From assembly GCA_963705275.1 (NCBI GenBank), contig OY970063.1:310001-374000 (forward strand): DNA of 64,000 nucleotides, read 5' to 3'. Position 1 is the first letter of the stretch; the number at the start of each line of letters is the position of its first letter. This DNA is from Fen-1135 sp963705275. GTDB lineage: Bacteria; Desulfobacterota; Syntrophia; Syntrophales; UBA2185. Below the pieces are notes generated by a model. The model was not told the origin of the DNA. It saw only the letters and a program-made list of their open reading frames with translations, and made no database searches. Positions 9,051 through 17,073 of the stretch are shown one piece after another. The position numbers and the translations under genes were made by a program.

Positions 9051-9866
9051 TCAGCAAAGTTCTAATATGCCGGCGACATATTTAGCTACAGGTTCAATAA
9101 AGTTGTCATCCGTCCAGTATTTCGTATGGCAAAATACAGGTAATCCAACAGTGATTTTACTGTCCTGTGTGTCATTGTAGCTTGGACTTAGATTCTGCAA
9201 TGGCCACCCCAACACATCGCCGGAGTAAAAGAAGTTCAACCACTTTGCAAAATTTCTCAAATTTTCGTCAAGCTCTTCACCGGGAAATTTGATGCGATCT
9301 ATCGGATTATAGGCGAGTGCATAGAGAGGTATCGGCGAGCCACAGGTTATAAAGCCTGCCAATGTTTCCATGCTTTCAAATTTATTGTTTGCATATGGAT
9401 CCGGCCCTCCTTTTCTTTGCGGGTCCCAGTTTTGTCTGTCCCAGATATAATCAGACATTATCACAGAACCCATCGAATGGGCGATCACTATAACGGGTCT
9501 ATCTTTATTGTCTAATTTTCTTCTGAGGTCGGCAATTGAATCATAAACGACCCTATGAATATTGTCATGTGCTTCATCTTTCTTATTCGGCATATACTGA
9601 TAGCCGGTAACGTCTCCGATCAAATTGATAACTTTTCTTCTCAGCCAACGGAGAGGCGGCTTGTCTTCTGGGAAAAGTCGAGTGAACAATTTATCTTCTC
9701 GTCGAGATAATATGGGATGCCAATATATCGGTTGAAAAAGTATTTCGGTATGATTCAAACCGTAATCAGATATTCTTCTCTCTAACTTCCCAATCATCAC
9801 ATTGGCAAATCCTTTTGCTTGCCATCCTACCCCATGTATTATTAACACTCCAAGTTTAGCTGCCAT
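9051..9866 (-). CDS. lipase-like alpha/beta hydrolase
   Basis: A 271-residue protein starting at ATG 9866 with AAGGAG 7 bases upstream. LIIHGVGWQ at residues 8-16 and VIVIAHSMGSVIMSDY (nucleophile elbow AHSMGS) identify an alpha/beta hydrolase of the kind seen in large cytoplasmic lipase/esterase-like proteins; a conserved ITCGSPIPLY strand follows. There is no signal peptide. It stands alone, with 150-200 bases on each side free of genes. Its function is not known. Confidence 0.7.
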   Translation of the reverse strand: MAAKLGVLIIHGVGWQAKGFANVMIGKLERRISDYGLNHTEILFQPIYWHPILSRREDKLFTRLFPEDKPPLRWLRRKVINLIGDVTGYQYMPNKKDEAHDNIHRVVYDSIADLRRKLDNKDRPVIVIAHSMGSVIMSDYIWDRQNWDPQRKGGPDPYANNKFESMETLAGFITCGSPIPLYALAYNPIDRIKFPGEELDENLRNFAKWLNFFYSGDVLGWPLQNLSPSYNDTQDSKITVGLPVFCHTKYWTDDNFIEPVAKYVAGILELC

Positions 9867-10072
9867 ATAACACTCCTTGTTGTTAATAATTTTGAGAAAA
9901 TGAGATTAAGGGTTACCCGTCAGAAGTGTTCACGATCGATTTACACTGATAGTTGATTTGCTGAATATTTTCAAGTACTATATCTATATAATGGGATTCC
10001 GGAACAGAGACGGTAGTCAATCTTGCTTTGCTGGGAGCCAGGTTTCGCCCTGAATAATGAAAAGGAGGTCTC

Positions 10073-10537
10073 ATGAATCCGTCAGAAATGGAAGAAAAGG
10101 CGGGGATGCTCTTTGACAGGCTTTTCCACTGAAGCCAGGCCGTTCTTGCGGTCGGGCAAGAAAAGCTTGGTAAAGATGTGAGCGAGGATATGCTTAAAGC
10201 AATGGATGCCTTCGGCGGAGGGTTGGGGGCCCACGGCGAAACTTGCGGCGCTCTCATTGGCGGTCTTGCAGTAATAGGCGTAATGTTCGGCAGAAACGAG
10301 GGGGATAAATTTGCTGATTTTCGTATGTGGAAATACGCGCATGAACTTATGAAGCGGTTTAAAGGGGAAATTGCAAATGGCAGTATCCTCTGCCGGGATA
10401 TCGTTGGCGTGAACTGGATGGACCCGAATCAGGTCAAGGAGTATCGGCAAGGTCAGAAGCACAAGGACTGCAGACAATTGACGAGCCGAACTGCGAAGGT
10501 TGTCGGAGAAATCATCGAGCGGGCGACGGCTGTGTAG
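10073..10537 (+). CDS. C_GCAxxG_C_C-family redox protein, probable selenoprotein
   Basis: ATG at 10073 has AAGGAGG 6 bases upstream. Read through the in-frame TGA at 10130-10132, the gene gives 154 residues: U20 lies in FHUSQAVLA, exactly where this family has FNCAQAVL. The remaining family motif is intact: FGGGLG, GETCGALIGG (the GCAxxG part), NGSILCRDIVG and KDCRQL. The strong ribosome site belongs to the start upstream of the TGA, and homology runs on both sides of it, so a simple stop is unlikely. A hairpin at 10135-10170 fits a bacterial SECIS element. The family is a predicted redox protein of unknown substrate. A standard gene caller would either miss the first 35 codons or start at the internal ATG at 10178. 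Confidence 0.85.
10135..10170 (+). promoter_or_regulatory. bacterial SECIS hairpin (C_GCAxxG selenoprotein)
   Basis: Immediately after the TGA at 10130: 5-bp lower stem (10135-10139 with 10166-10170, one G-U), 3x3 internal loop, perfect 7-bp upper stem TTCTTGC/GCAAGAA (10143-10149 with 10156-10162) and 6-base apical loop GGTCGG. The loop begins 17 bases after the TGA and holds GGU, as in known bacterial SECIS elements. Confidence 0.75.
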
Positions 10538-10561
10538 CAATCCGTATCCATGCAAGACACA

Positions 10562-10587
10562 GTCATTTCGAGCGAAGCGAGAAATCC
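10562..10587. repeat. dispersed GTCATTTCGAGCGAAGCGAG-type repeat (one copy)
   Basis: The gap between two genes holds the interrupted palindrome ATTTC...GAAAT around GAGCGAAGCGA. Near-identical short sequences are known as dispersed intergenic repeats in several bacterial genomes. Only this copy was noticed in the window. A second small palindrome, TGAGATCTCA, follows at about 10612. Confidence 0.4.
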
Positions 10588-10637
10588 TGCCCACCATTTC
10601 ATGAAAGCTGAGATCTCACGCATACCAAGGAGGAGGA

Positions 10638-11246
10638 ATGTTAACGACTAAAGAAGCCATAGAAAAGAGGCGGAGTATTAGAAAATTTAAGCCGGACCCC
10701 ATTACTGAAGAGCACATAATGGCCCTTCTCGATTCTGCGAGGCTTGCGCCGTCAGGGTCAAATTCACAGCCGTGGCGATTTAAAGTTGTCCGCGATCGGG
10801 AAACAAGACTGCAACTTGCTCAGGCATCTTACAAACAACCATTCATCGCCGAAGCTCCCATTGTCTTTGTCTGCTGTATCGATTTGAAGAGTTTCATAGA
10901 CGGCACTGTCTCAGGAATACAGGACTTGGGCAGAATTGGGGCCGTCGAAGGCAGGATAGTGAAGATCATAGCGGATAGGACGGAACGTTATACACCCGTT
11001 GACATAGAAGAACTCACGCCCAGAATAGCTCTTAACCTGGCCATTGCCGTTGAACATATCGTGCTGCGGGCGCTGGATTTCGGTCTTGGAAGCTGCTGGA
11101 TAAGGCTCTTTGATGAAAAGGCGATCAAGAACCTTTTCGGATGGGGCCGGAATATTCATGTAGTCGCGCTGCTGCCGGTTGGATATCCGGCTGAAACTCC
11201 CGCGCCAAGAAGAAGACTGAAAATCGAGGAAATCCTTATCGACTGA
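10638..11246 (+). CDS. nitroreductase-family protein
   Basis: A 202-residue FMN-dependent nitroreductase-fold protein. KRRSIRKFKPDPITEE and ARLAPSGSNSQPWRF are the classic N-terminal FMN-phosphate-binding motifs; ALDFGLGSCWIRLFD and VALLPVGYPAETPAP are the C-terminal ones. AAGGAGGAGG precedes the ATG closely. Such enzymes reduce nitro compounds, quinones or enoates with NAD(P)H. It is followed after 18 bases by a YciI-like gene, probably in one operon, and lies in a stretch rich in redox genes. The true substrate cannot be told. Confidence 0.85.
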   Translation: MLTTKEAIEKRRSIRKFKPDPITEEHIMALLDSARLAPSGSNSQPWRFKVVRDRETRLQLAQASYKQPFIAEAPIVFVCCIDLKSFIDGTVSGIQDLGRIGAVEGRIVKIIADRTERYTPVDIEELTPRIALNLAIAVEHIVLRALDFGLGSCWIRLFDEKAIKNLFGWGRNIHVVALLPVGYPAETPAPRRRLKIEEILID

Positions 11247-11264
11247 ATACAAAGGGAGGATTCG

Positions 11265-11552
11265 ATGGTCATTATCTTAGGACAGTACACGAAGCCTCTG
11301 GAAGTGATCGATGCCCTGATCTCTGAACATCGAAAATTTCTGGATGAGTTCTACAAGAAGTCAAAGTTTGTCTGTTCCGGTCCGCAAGACCCCAGAGTCG
11401 GTGGTGTCATAGTGGCAAACGTAGAGAGCGTCGATGAAGCCCGGCAGATCATGGAGGGCGATCCTTTCCACGTTAACAGAGCAGCGGAATATCAATTTAT
11501 CAAATTTCTGCCGCTTAAGTGTGATGAGCGCTTCTCGTGCTTCATCAAATGA
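11265..11552 (+). CDS. YciI-family protein
   Basis: A 95-residue protein of the YciI (YCII-related, ferredoxin-like dimeric alpha-beta barrel) family: HRKFLDEFYKKSKFVCSGP at the first helix, GGVIVANVES in the middle and the conserved GDPFHVNRAAEYQFIKF near the end, which holds the DPF-H signature. AGGGAGGA precedes the ATG. YciI proteins are small enzymes or binding proteins of mostly unknown function. Close linkage to the nitroreductase suggests a shared detoxification role; this is inference. Confidence 0.8.
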   Translation: MVIILGQYTKPLEVIDALISEHRKFLDEFYKKSKFVCSGPQDPRVGGVIVANVESVDEARQIMEGDPFHVNRAAEYQFIKFLPLKCDERFSCFIK

Positions 11553-11660
11553 TACTTATAGCATATTCTCGCAACCTTTTACCTTAATGATTAAAGCCTT
11601 ATAAGCTATTGCTAATGTAATGTATGACATAGTGATCTCCATTACTAAAAAGGAGCAGGA

Positions 11661-12470
11661 TTGACGACAGACGTTACAATTTCAAAGGAGAAGTTCATCA
11701 TCGACGCGGCGAAACACCGTCTTTCTGCTGAATTTATCAGGCCCTGCATCAAGAGGGACAATCGGCCCGGGCTTGTATTCCTCCACGAAGGACTGGGCAG
11801 CATCGGTCAGTGGCGTGACTTCCCTGAAAAAATATGCGCACAAACGGGCTGCCCGGCTCTGGTCTATGAACGCTGGGGTTATGGCGGTTCCGATCCCTTA
11901 ACGCAGCCCCGAAGACCAGACTATCTCCATGACGAAGCCTTGCTCAGCTTACCCGAAGTCTTGAATCAGTGCGCCATCGATAAACCTATTCTTATAGGTC
12001 ACAGCGATGGCGGTTCCATCGCCATTATATATGCGGGAACCTATCCGCAAAAGGTCGCCGGTGTTATAACAGAGGCGGCACATGTCTTTGTCGAGGATGT
12101 CACAGTAGAGGGCATAAAGCGCGCTGTGGAAGTCTATGAGAGTACAGACTTGAAAGAGAGACTCGCCAAATTTCATGGTAGTAATACTGATCTGATGTTC
12201 CGGGGCTGGGCAGACATCTGGCTTTCACCGGAGTTCCGGAATTGGAATATAGAGGAATATCTTCCGCATATCACCTGCCCTTTTCTCGCCATTCAGGGCA
12301 AGGATGACGAGTACGGCACGTCTGCCCAGGTTGAAGCCATCGTGGGTAAGGTAAAGGGATCTGCAAGGGCATCAATGATCGACAATTGCGGACACATCCC
12401 TCACATACAGGCGATGGACGCAGTGCTTTCTGAGATGGTCAATTTCATCTCCGAAATGGTTGCCGGCTGA
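11661..12470 (+). CDS. alpha/beta hydrolase
   Basis: A 269-residue alpha/beta hydrolase with a TTG start at 11661, chosen because AAAGGAG lies 6 bases upstream and no nearby ATG is in frame. LVFLHEGLGSIGQW (oxyanion region), YERWGYGGSD, GHSDGGSIA (nucleophile elbow), IQGKDDEYGT (acid) and NCGHIPHIQA (His) give the full catalytic set. The HEGLGS and GHSDGG pattern resembles C-C or ester hydrolases of aromatic degradation and haloperoxidase-like enzymes. No operon partner is visible downstream, where the next gene is convergent. Confidence 0.8.
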   Translation: MTTDVTISKEKFIIDAAKHRLSAEFIRPCIKRDNRPGLVFLHEGLGSIGQWRDFPEKICAQTGCPALVYERWGYGGSDPLTQPRRPDYLHDEALLSLPEVLNQCAIDKPILIGHSDGGSIAIIYAGTYPQKVAGVITEAAHVFVEDVTVEGIKRAVEVYESTDLKERLAKFHGSNTDLMFRGWADIWLSPEFRNWNIEEYLPHITCPFLAIQGKDDEYGTSAQVEAIVGKVKGSARASMIDNCGHIPHIQAMDAVLSEMVNFISEMVAG

Positions 12471-12561
12471 ATTAGAAGATTATGTTTGCACGCACGTAAA
12501 GAGCGCCCGCGCATCCGCGTGAAGCCAGTTCAAATAAATTCATTCCGCATTTATGTTATTG

Positions 12562-13188
12562 TCAATTCGGCAATGGCTTAAGCGGCGCGGGCTTGCCGTC
12601 CGGAACCGCTGTACGCGTACCGTTCATGATCATCGCCAGAAAAGTGTAATAGCCGTTAATGCCGAGCATGTCGATGACACCATGCTCGCCGAAGCGCTTC
12701 AGTGCACGCTCATATGTCGCATCGGCAATACCCTTGTTGATATGGAGTTCCGTGCAGAATTCATAGACAATTTGCTCATCTCCGCTCATACCTGCAGGAT
12801 AGCGGCCGTCAGCAATCGCTCTCACAACCTCCGGCTTGATGCCTGACTTAATGGCTATCGATTCATGGATAGCCCATTCCACCTGTTGTGTCCATTGGCG
12901 CGCCGTAATAAGGATTACGAGCTCGCTCAGTTTCGTTCCGATTGCGCTCTTGTAGCGCAGGTACTCCCCCATTCGCTGAGCCCTATCCATGAGCTCAGGA
13001 CTTCGTATCAGTGGCACGAATGGCCCATAAAGAGCACCCCGGGGACCTTTGATAATCTCCTCGGCGTATTTTTTCTGAAGAGCCGTCATCTTTTCCAACG
13101 GCATGGCGGGCATTCTGTCCTGTGCAAAAACGCTGCTCGATTGCAAACCGATAGCAACTACGAAAACGATAAAACAAAGCCACTTCAT
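12562..13188 (-). CDS. exported carboxymuconolactone decarboxylase-family protein
   Basis: Start set at ATG 13188, with AGGAGG 8 bases upstream (a GTG three codons earlier overlaps that site). Residues 1 to about 23 form a signal peptide ending VFAQD. The body is of the CMD/AhpD-like fold: LSELVILITARQWTQQVEWAIHESIAIKSGI matches the core helices, but the CxxC peroxidase pair of AhpD is absent, so it is not a canonical AhpD. The periplasmic location is unusual for the family, though exported versions exist. Function unknown. Confidence 0.75.
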   Translation of the reverse strand: MKWLCFIVFVVAIGLQSSSVFAQDRMPAMPLEKMTALQKKYAEEIIKGPRGALYGPFVPLIRSPELMDRAQRMGEYLRYKSAIGTKLSELVILITARQWTQQVEWAIHESIAIKSGIKPEVVRAIADGRYPAGMSGDEQIVYEFCTELHINKGIADATYERALKRFGEHGVIDMLGINGYYTFLAMIMNGTRTAVPDGKPAPLKPLPN

Positions 13189-13339
13189 AAAATCCACCTC
13201 CTATTTAGTCTAAACGACGCAACACTATTCACGCAAATGCAATACCGGCTTACGAAAAGCCCAACCACAATAGACAAGAAGTAAATTTGAGAGGACCGGT
13301 GTAATCCAGATATCTCTAATGACTACATATCGTATAGAT

Positions 13340-13801
13340 CTATTTCTCGATGATTAATTCGTCCTCCAGCTTTATGCAGCCGATGACGCTCTGGGCGGCC
13401 GGGCAGCGCGTGATATAGTTTGCGAAGCTCTCTTTCGCATCGGCCACTTTATCATCGGGAACCTTAAGGTGGTATTTGACACGGATGGTGGTAATTTTGA
13501 GAACGCCGTTGATATTCTCTATGTCCCCTTCCACATCGGCCCAGTATAGACTTTCCGGGGTGGGAATCTTTTTTCCGGCCATCAGCGTGGCCAGTGTTCC
13601 CATCATTCAACCCGCTGTCGCGGCAACAATGTGGTCGAGAGTCGCAGCGTGCTCCTTTTCCGGCTCCACTTTATAGAACTTCATGATACCGCCATGAACG
13701 CCGTAATAGACCGGTTCTGAGAATCCTTCTATCATGGCCCTCCTCGTTGGCCCTTTTTCCCTCACAATTTTGATTTTTGACGTGTGAACGACTTCTCCCA
13801 T
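13340..13801 (-). CDS. OsmC-like protein, probable selenoprotein
   Basis: ATG at 13801 has AAGGAGG about 7 bases upstream. Reading through TGA at 13607-13609 gives 153 residues with U65 in the context VAATAGUMMGTLA, matching the family's (G)GC-M-GTL peroxidatic Cys at the start of the central helix. The rest is OsmC-like: HAATLDHIVAA before, VEGDIENINGVLKITTIRVKY after, and RCPAAQSVIGC with the second conserved Cys near the C-terminus. OsmC/Ohr proteins reduce organic hydroperoxides with these two residues. A hairpin at 13562-13601 is a good SECIS candidate. OsmC-like selenoproteins have been reported in metagenomic selenoproteome surveys. Without recoding, this would appear as two small adjoining genes. 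Confidence 0.85.
13562..13601 (-). promoter_or_regulatory. bacterial SECIS hairpin (OsmC-like selenoprotein)
   Basis: On the minus strand just after the TGA: lower stem GGGAA/TTCCC (13597-13601 with 13562-13566), then a 7-bp upper stem CTGGCCA/TGGCCGG (one G-U) closing a 6-base loop CGCTGA. The loop starts 19 bases after the TGA, within the spacing of known bacterial SECIS elements. Confidence 0.65.
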
Positions 13802-14019
13802 ATGACCCCTCCTTGGCCTTTTTCTAATTAATACCCCAACAAATTTGCATTTACAAGAAAATCCCTGCGTCTGTGCTATTCCGAGATACACGTTCAGACC
13901 TTGATTGCTGCTCTATCAGGTCAGCCGTTCTATGAAACGGTCGTATGGGTATCGCAGAACATCTCTTGTGGTTTGGCCGCGGGTGATGTATAAAATGCAC
14001 AGATTATCAAAGGGGAGCC

Positions 14020-15924
14020 ATGAAGATGAAGTCCATCCGTTTTATAGTATTTCTTTGCATGTTTTCACTTCTGATCTATGTCCCCTTGGATGCAGCATCA
14101 ACGGTGAAGCGCGGAGTTCAGATAACCCCCAAGCCCTCCCCTTCCCTCGACAGCCTCTATAACCAAAGTTACGCTGTCATTATAGGCATCAATGCCTATG
14201 AAAGATGGCCGTCTCTGGAGTATGCCGTCAATGACGCCAAGTCGATCCAGAAGCGCCTTAAAGATATGGGATTTGATACAATCACCCTCCTGGATAATTA
14301 TGCCACAAGGGAGAACATCCTCAAAGTTCTCGGAGACGAACTGCCCCAAAAGGTCCAGAAGAACGACCGGGTCATCATCTTCTTTGCCGGCCATGGCCAG
14401 ACGGAGGAGCTCGCGGACGGCAGCCAGATGGGCTACCTCGTCCCTGTGGACAGCGATACGCGGAACATCTTCTCCACTGCCATATCCATGGATCAAGTTC
14501 GTCAGTTTTCCAGACGCCTGCCTGCCAAGCATGTCCTCTATTTGATTGATGCCTGCTACTCCGGCCTGGGGCTTACCCGGTCAGGAGGTATACCCCCGAG
14601 TGACCGTGACTATCTCAACAAGATTACCACACGGAAGGCGCACCAGATGCTGACGGCCGGCGGGAAGGGCGAACAGGCGCATGAAGAGGAAGGCCATGGT
14701 GTATTCACGAAATACATCCTGGAGGGGCTCGACGGTTCGGCAGACCGTGATGACAAAGGCTATGTCACGTTCAGCGATCTCGCCTCTTATGTGAAACCGA
14801 AAGTGACGCGCGAGACACGCAATTCGCAGGTGCCGCAATACGGCAGCATTGCCGGCGAGGGAGAGTTTGTCTTTGTCCTGACCAGGGCGGCTAGGGCGGC
14901 AGCGGATATACCAACAGGCGACAGGGAAGCGGTTGCGCGACAACCCGAACGTCTGGAATCCGTGAAGCCGAAAGATTTGAGAGCTGGCCCCGATGTCCGT
15001 TCTCTCGTTGCTTCAATACGGAGTAGTATTGTAAGTATTACCGTATCACCCAAGGGGGCTGATGATATTTTTGATAAATTCCTTGGAAATCCCCCTCCCG
15101 CAATGAAGCTGCAACCGAAAACCAAGAGCATGGGGTCCGGTTTTATCATCAGTCGCGACGGTTACATCCTGACAAACGATCACGTTATTGCAGAAGCCGA
15201 CAGCATACTGGTTAAGCTTCCGACGGGAAAAGAGTATGAGGCCAAGGTCATAGGGAGAGATGCAGCAACGGATATTGCTCTCATAAGAATTGAGCCGAAT
15301 GAGAGTCTCACCTCGGCTGGCTTAGGCAATTCCGAAAAACTTCAGGTTGGTGAACGGGTCATCGCCATTGGTTATCCATTAGGACTGCAACAAACCGTGA
15401 GCTCCGGCATTGTCAGCGCCATCAGTACTAAAGGTAACGACGATTTCATTCAGACGGACTTCTCCTTTCATCCCGGGAGCAGCGGCGGGCCTCTCGTCAA
15501 TATGGAAGGCAAGGTAATCGGCGTCAATACGGCGATTTTGCCGCAAACGCAGGGAATCGGCTTCTCTATTCCGATTAATACAGTCAAAACTATTTTACCG
15601 GATCTCAAGACAAAAGGACGGGTCGTAAGAGGCTGGCTGGGCGTTGCCATTCAGGACGTAACGTCGGAACTTGCCGAAAGCCTGAAATTGGAGCAAGGAA
15701 GCGGCGTCCTCGTCTCTGAGGTATTTAAGGGAGGTCCGGCGGACACGGCCGGTCTTCGGGCAAGTGATTTGATTGTTGAGGTCAACGCAAGCAAGCTTAA
15801 GGATGCCTCTCATATTGTGCAACTAATCTCATCCCTTCGCCCCGGCGAGAAGGCAATTCTTAAGGTTCTACGCGATGGCCGTCCAATGACATTTCGCGCC
15901 ATCATTGCAGAAAGAAAAGACTGA
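14020..15924 (+). CDS. secreted caspase-like / HtrA-type serine protease / PDZ fusion
   Basis: A 634-residue protein with GGGGAG before the ATG and a signal peptide (about residues 1-26). Residues 50-290 form a caspase-like (peptidase C14) domain: VIIGINAYERWPSLEYAVNDA, His125 in FFAGHGQ and Cys179 in LIDACYSG. Residues 330-540 form a trypsin-like HtrA/DegP domain: His388 in LTNDHVI, Asp418 in AATDIALI and Ser488 in HPGSSGGPLVN, so the triad is complete. Residues 545-630 are a PDZ domain (RGWLGVAIQDV, GPADTAGLRASDLI). Both catalytic sites look intact in one frame. The expected location is the periplasm. HtrA proteases degrade misfolded envelope proteins and caspase folds often act as regulated processing peptidases; how the two cooperate is unknown. 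A site-2 protease gene follows after 53 bases. Confidence 0.9.
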   Translation: MKMKSIRFIVFLCMFSLLIYVPLDAASTVKRGVQITPKPSPSLDSLYNQSYAVIIGINAYERWPSLEYAVNDAKSIQKRLKDMGFDTITLLDNYATRENILKVLGDELPQKVQKNDRVIIFFAGHGQTEELADGSQMGYLVPVDSDTRNIFSTAISMDQVRQFSRRLPAKHVLYLIDACYSGLGLTRSGGIPPSDRDYLNKITTRKAHQMLTAGGKGEQAHEEEGHGVFTKYILEGLDGSADRDDKGYVTFSDLASYVKPKVTRETRNSQVPQYGSIAGEGEFVFVLTRAARAAADIPTGDREAVARQPERLESVKPKDLRAGPDVRSLVASIRSSIVSITVSPKGADDIFDKFLGNPPPAMKLQPKTKSMGSGFIISRDGYILTNDHVIAEADSILVKLPTGKEYEAKVIGRDAATDIALIRIEPNESLTSAGLGNSEKLQVGERVIAIGYPLGLQQTVSSGIVSAISTKGNDDFIQTDFSFHPGSSGGPLVNMEGKVIGVNTAILPQTQGIGFSIPINTVKTILPDLKTKGRVVRGWLGVAIQDVTSELAESLKLEQGSGVLVSEVFKGGPADTAGLRASDLIVEVNASKLKDASHIVQLISSLRPGEKAILKVLRDGRPMTFRAIIAERKD

Positions 15925-15977
15925 TCTCAGATCGCTATAGAATAGAAACGCCGCTGATACGCGGCACGGACAAATAA

Positions 15978-16601
15978 ATGGGCCTACTCAAACTTCTTAT
16001 AAACGATCCTCTTACATTCATTCTTCTTGCCATACCGCTTCTGTACTCCGTTATTCTTCACGAACTGGCTCACGGCTGGGTCGCTTACAGGATGGGTGAT
16101 TCGACGGCTAAATGGCAGGGCAGGCTGAGCCTCAATCCGTTAAGGCATCTCGATCCTATCGGTACCATCATGCTTTTTCTTTTTGGCTTTGGCTGGGCGA
16201 AGCCGGTGCCGGTAAATTTCAATAATCTGCATGACGCACGCAAGGGGCTCATACTCGTTTCCTCAGCGGGAATTATCACTAATATGTTTCTCGCCTTCCT
16301 CGCCTTCTTTCTATATCGCTTCTTATCGCCGGAGCCCTCAGGGGTACTATCCGCCCTCCTCTATTACCTGGCTCAGATCAATATCATACTGGCATCCTTC
16401 AATCTGATTCCAATTCCACCGCTCGACGGTTCAAAGATACTCATGGGATTCCTGCCGGCAAGGCTCCAATACACGCTTTCCCGCCTCGAGCCTTACGGCT
16501 TCTTTATCATCATCGGACTCCTATATTTTGGAGCCTTAAATCCGCTCATCGATCTTTTCCGGTGGCTGATTCTCTCTCTCATAAGCTTAGTGCTGCCGTA
16601 A
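15978..16601 (+). CDS. site-2 protease family membrane metallopeptidase (M50)
   Basis: A 207-residue integral membrane protein of the short S2P/M50B type. HELAH (zinc-binding HExxH) lies in the first membrane helix after SVILHELAHGWVAYRMG, and NLIPIPPLDGSK carries the second motif with the third zinc ligand Asp. Several hydrophobic segments follow. These short forms are common and cleave membrane-spanning substrates, although few substrates are known. It lies 53 bases behind the caspase-HtrA-PDZ gene on the same strand, so the pair may form an envelope proteolysis unit; that is inference. Confidence 0.85.
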   Translation: MGLLKLLINDPLTFILLAIPLLYSVILHELAHGWVAYRMGDSTAKWQGRLSLNPLRHLDPIGTIMLFLFGFGWAKPVPVNFNNLHDARKGLILVSSAGIITNMFLAFLAFFLYRFLSPEPSGVLSALLYYLAQINIILASFNLIPIPPLDGSKILMGFLPARLQYTLSRLEPYGFFIIIGLLYFGALNPLIDLFRWLILSLISLVLP

Positions 16602-17073
16602 GATCGCTTATTATCATTATACAGCCCTGATACGAATCCTCTCACGAGCATCTGTAAAATAACCGACAATCCCTCTTGCTTGAACCCATTACGCAAAAAA
16701 ATGATGCATGAACTTTTTTACCTTGACGTCAATTGTTTTTATGTATAAGAAAAAAACATAAAATCATGATGCTTATTTTAATTATTTTTTTGGAGAGAAC
16801 GAAATTATATGGAACCTCCTGGTTGTAGAGGGACTGACGATTGCCCGGCCGTGGTTCCCGGTAAAACAAAATAGAAGTATCATCCCGGAAGCATTTACAT
16901 CACCTATCTGTTAGCCTTTCCTCAGCAGATTTCCGGGGTATATGTTTCAACCGGAAGTCACTGTCACTCCTCATACCTCTATCTCCTATATTGATTAACC
17001 CGACTTTCTAGATCTTTTGATTCATTGAGTCCTATCAGGGATAGCTCGTTTTCCTTTTGATGGTGCGCGTCTT
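16602..17073 (+). other. 472-base intergenic region upstream of the Nramp-like gene
   Basis: An A/T-rich part (16694-16800) contains the inverted repeat TTTTATGT/ACATAAAA. A 21-codon open frame (16809-16874, two Cys codons) follows a GGAGAG. The Nramp start at 17074 lacks a clear ribosome site. The length suggests a long leader or control region, but neither the M-box nor the yybP-ykoY riboswitch pattern was recognised. Confidence 0.4.

Noticed and set aside
10130..10132. TGA as an ordinary stop with translation restarting at 10178
   Set aside because: The strong ribosome site precedes 10073, family homology covers both sides of the TGA, and a SECIS-like hairpin follows.
16602..17073. Mg2+ (M-box) or Mn2+ (yybP-ykoY) riboswitch before the Nramp-like gene
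   Set aside because: The conserved cores of these riboswitches were not found by eye; a covariance-model search would decide.
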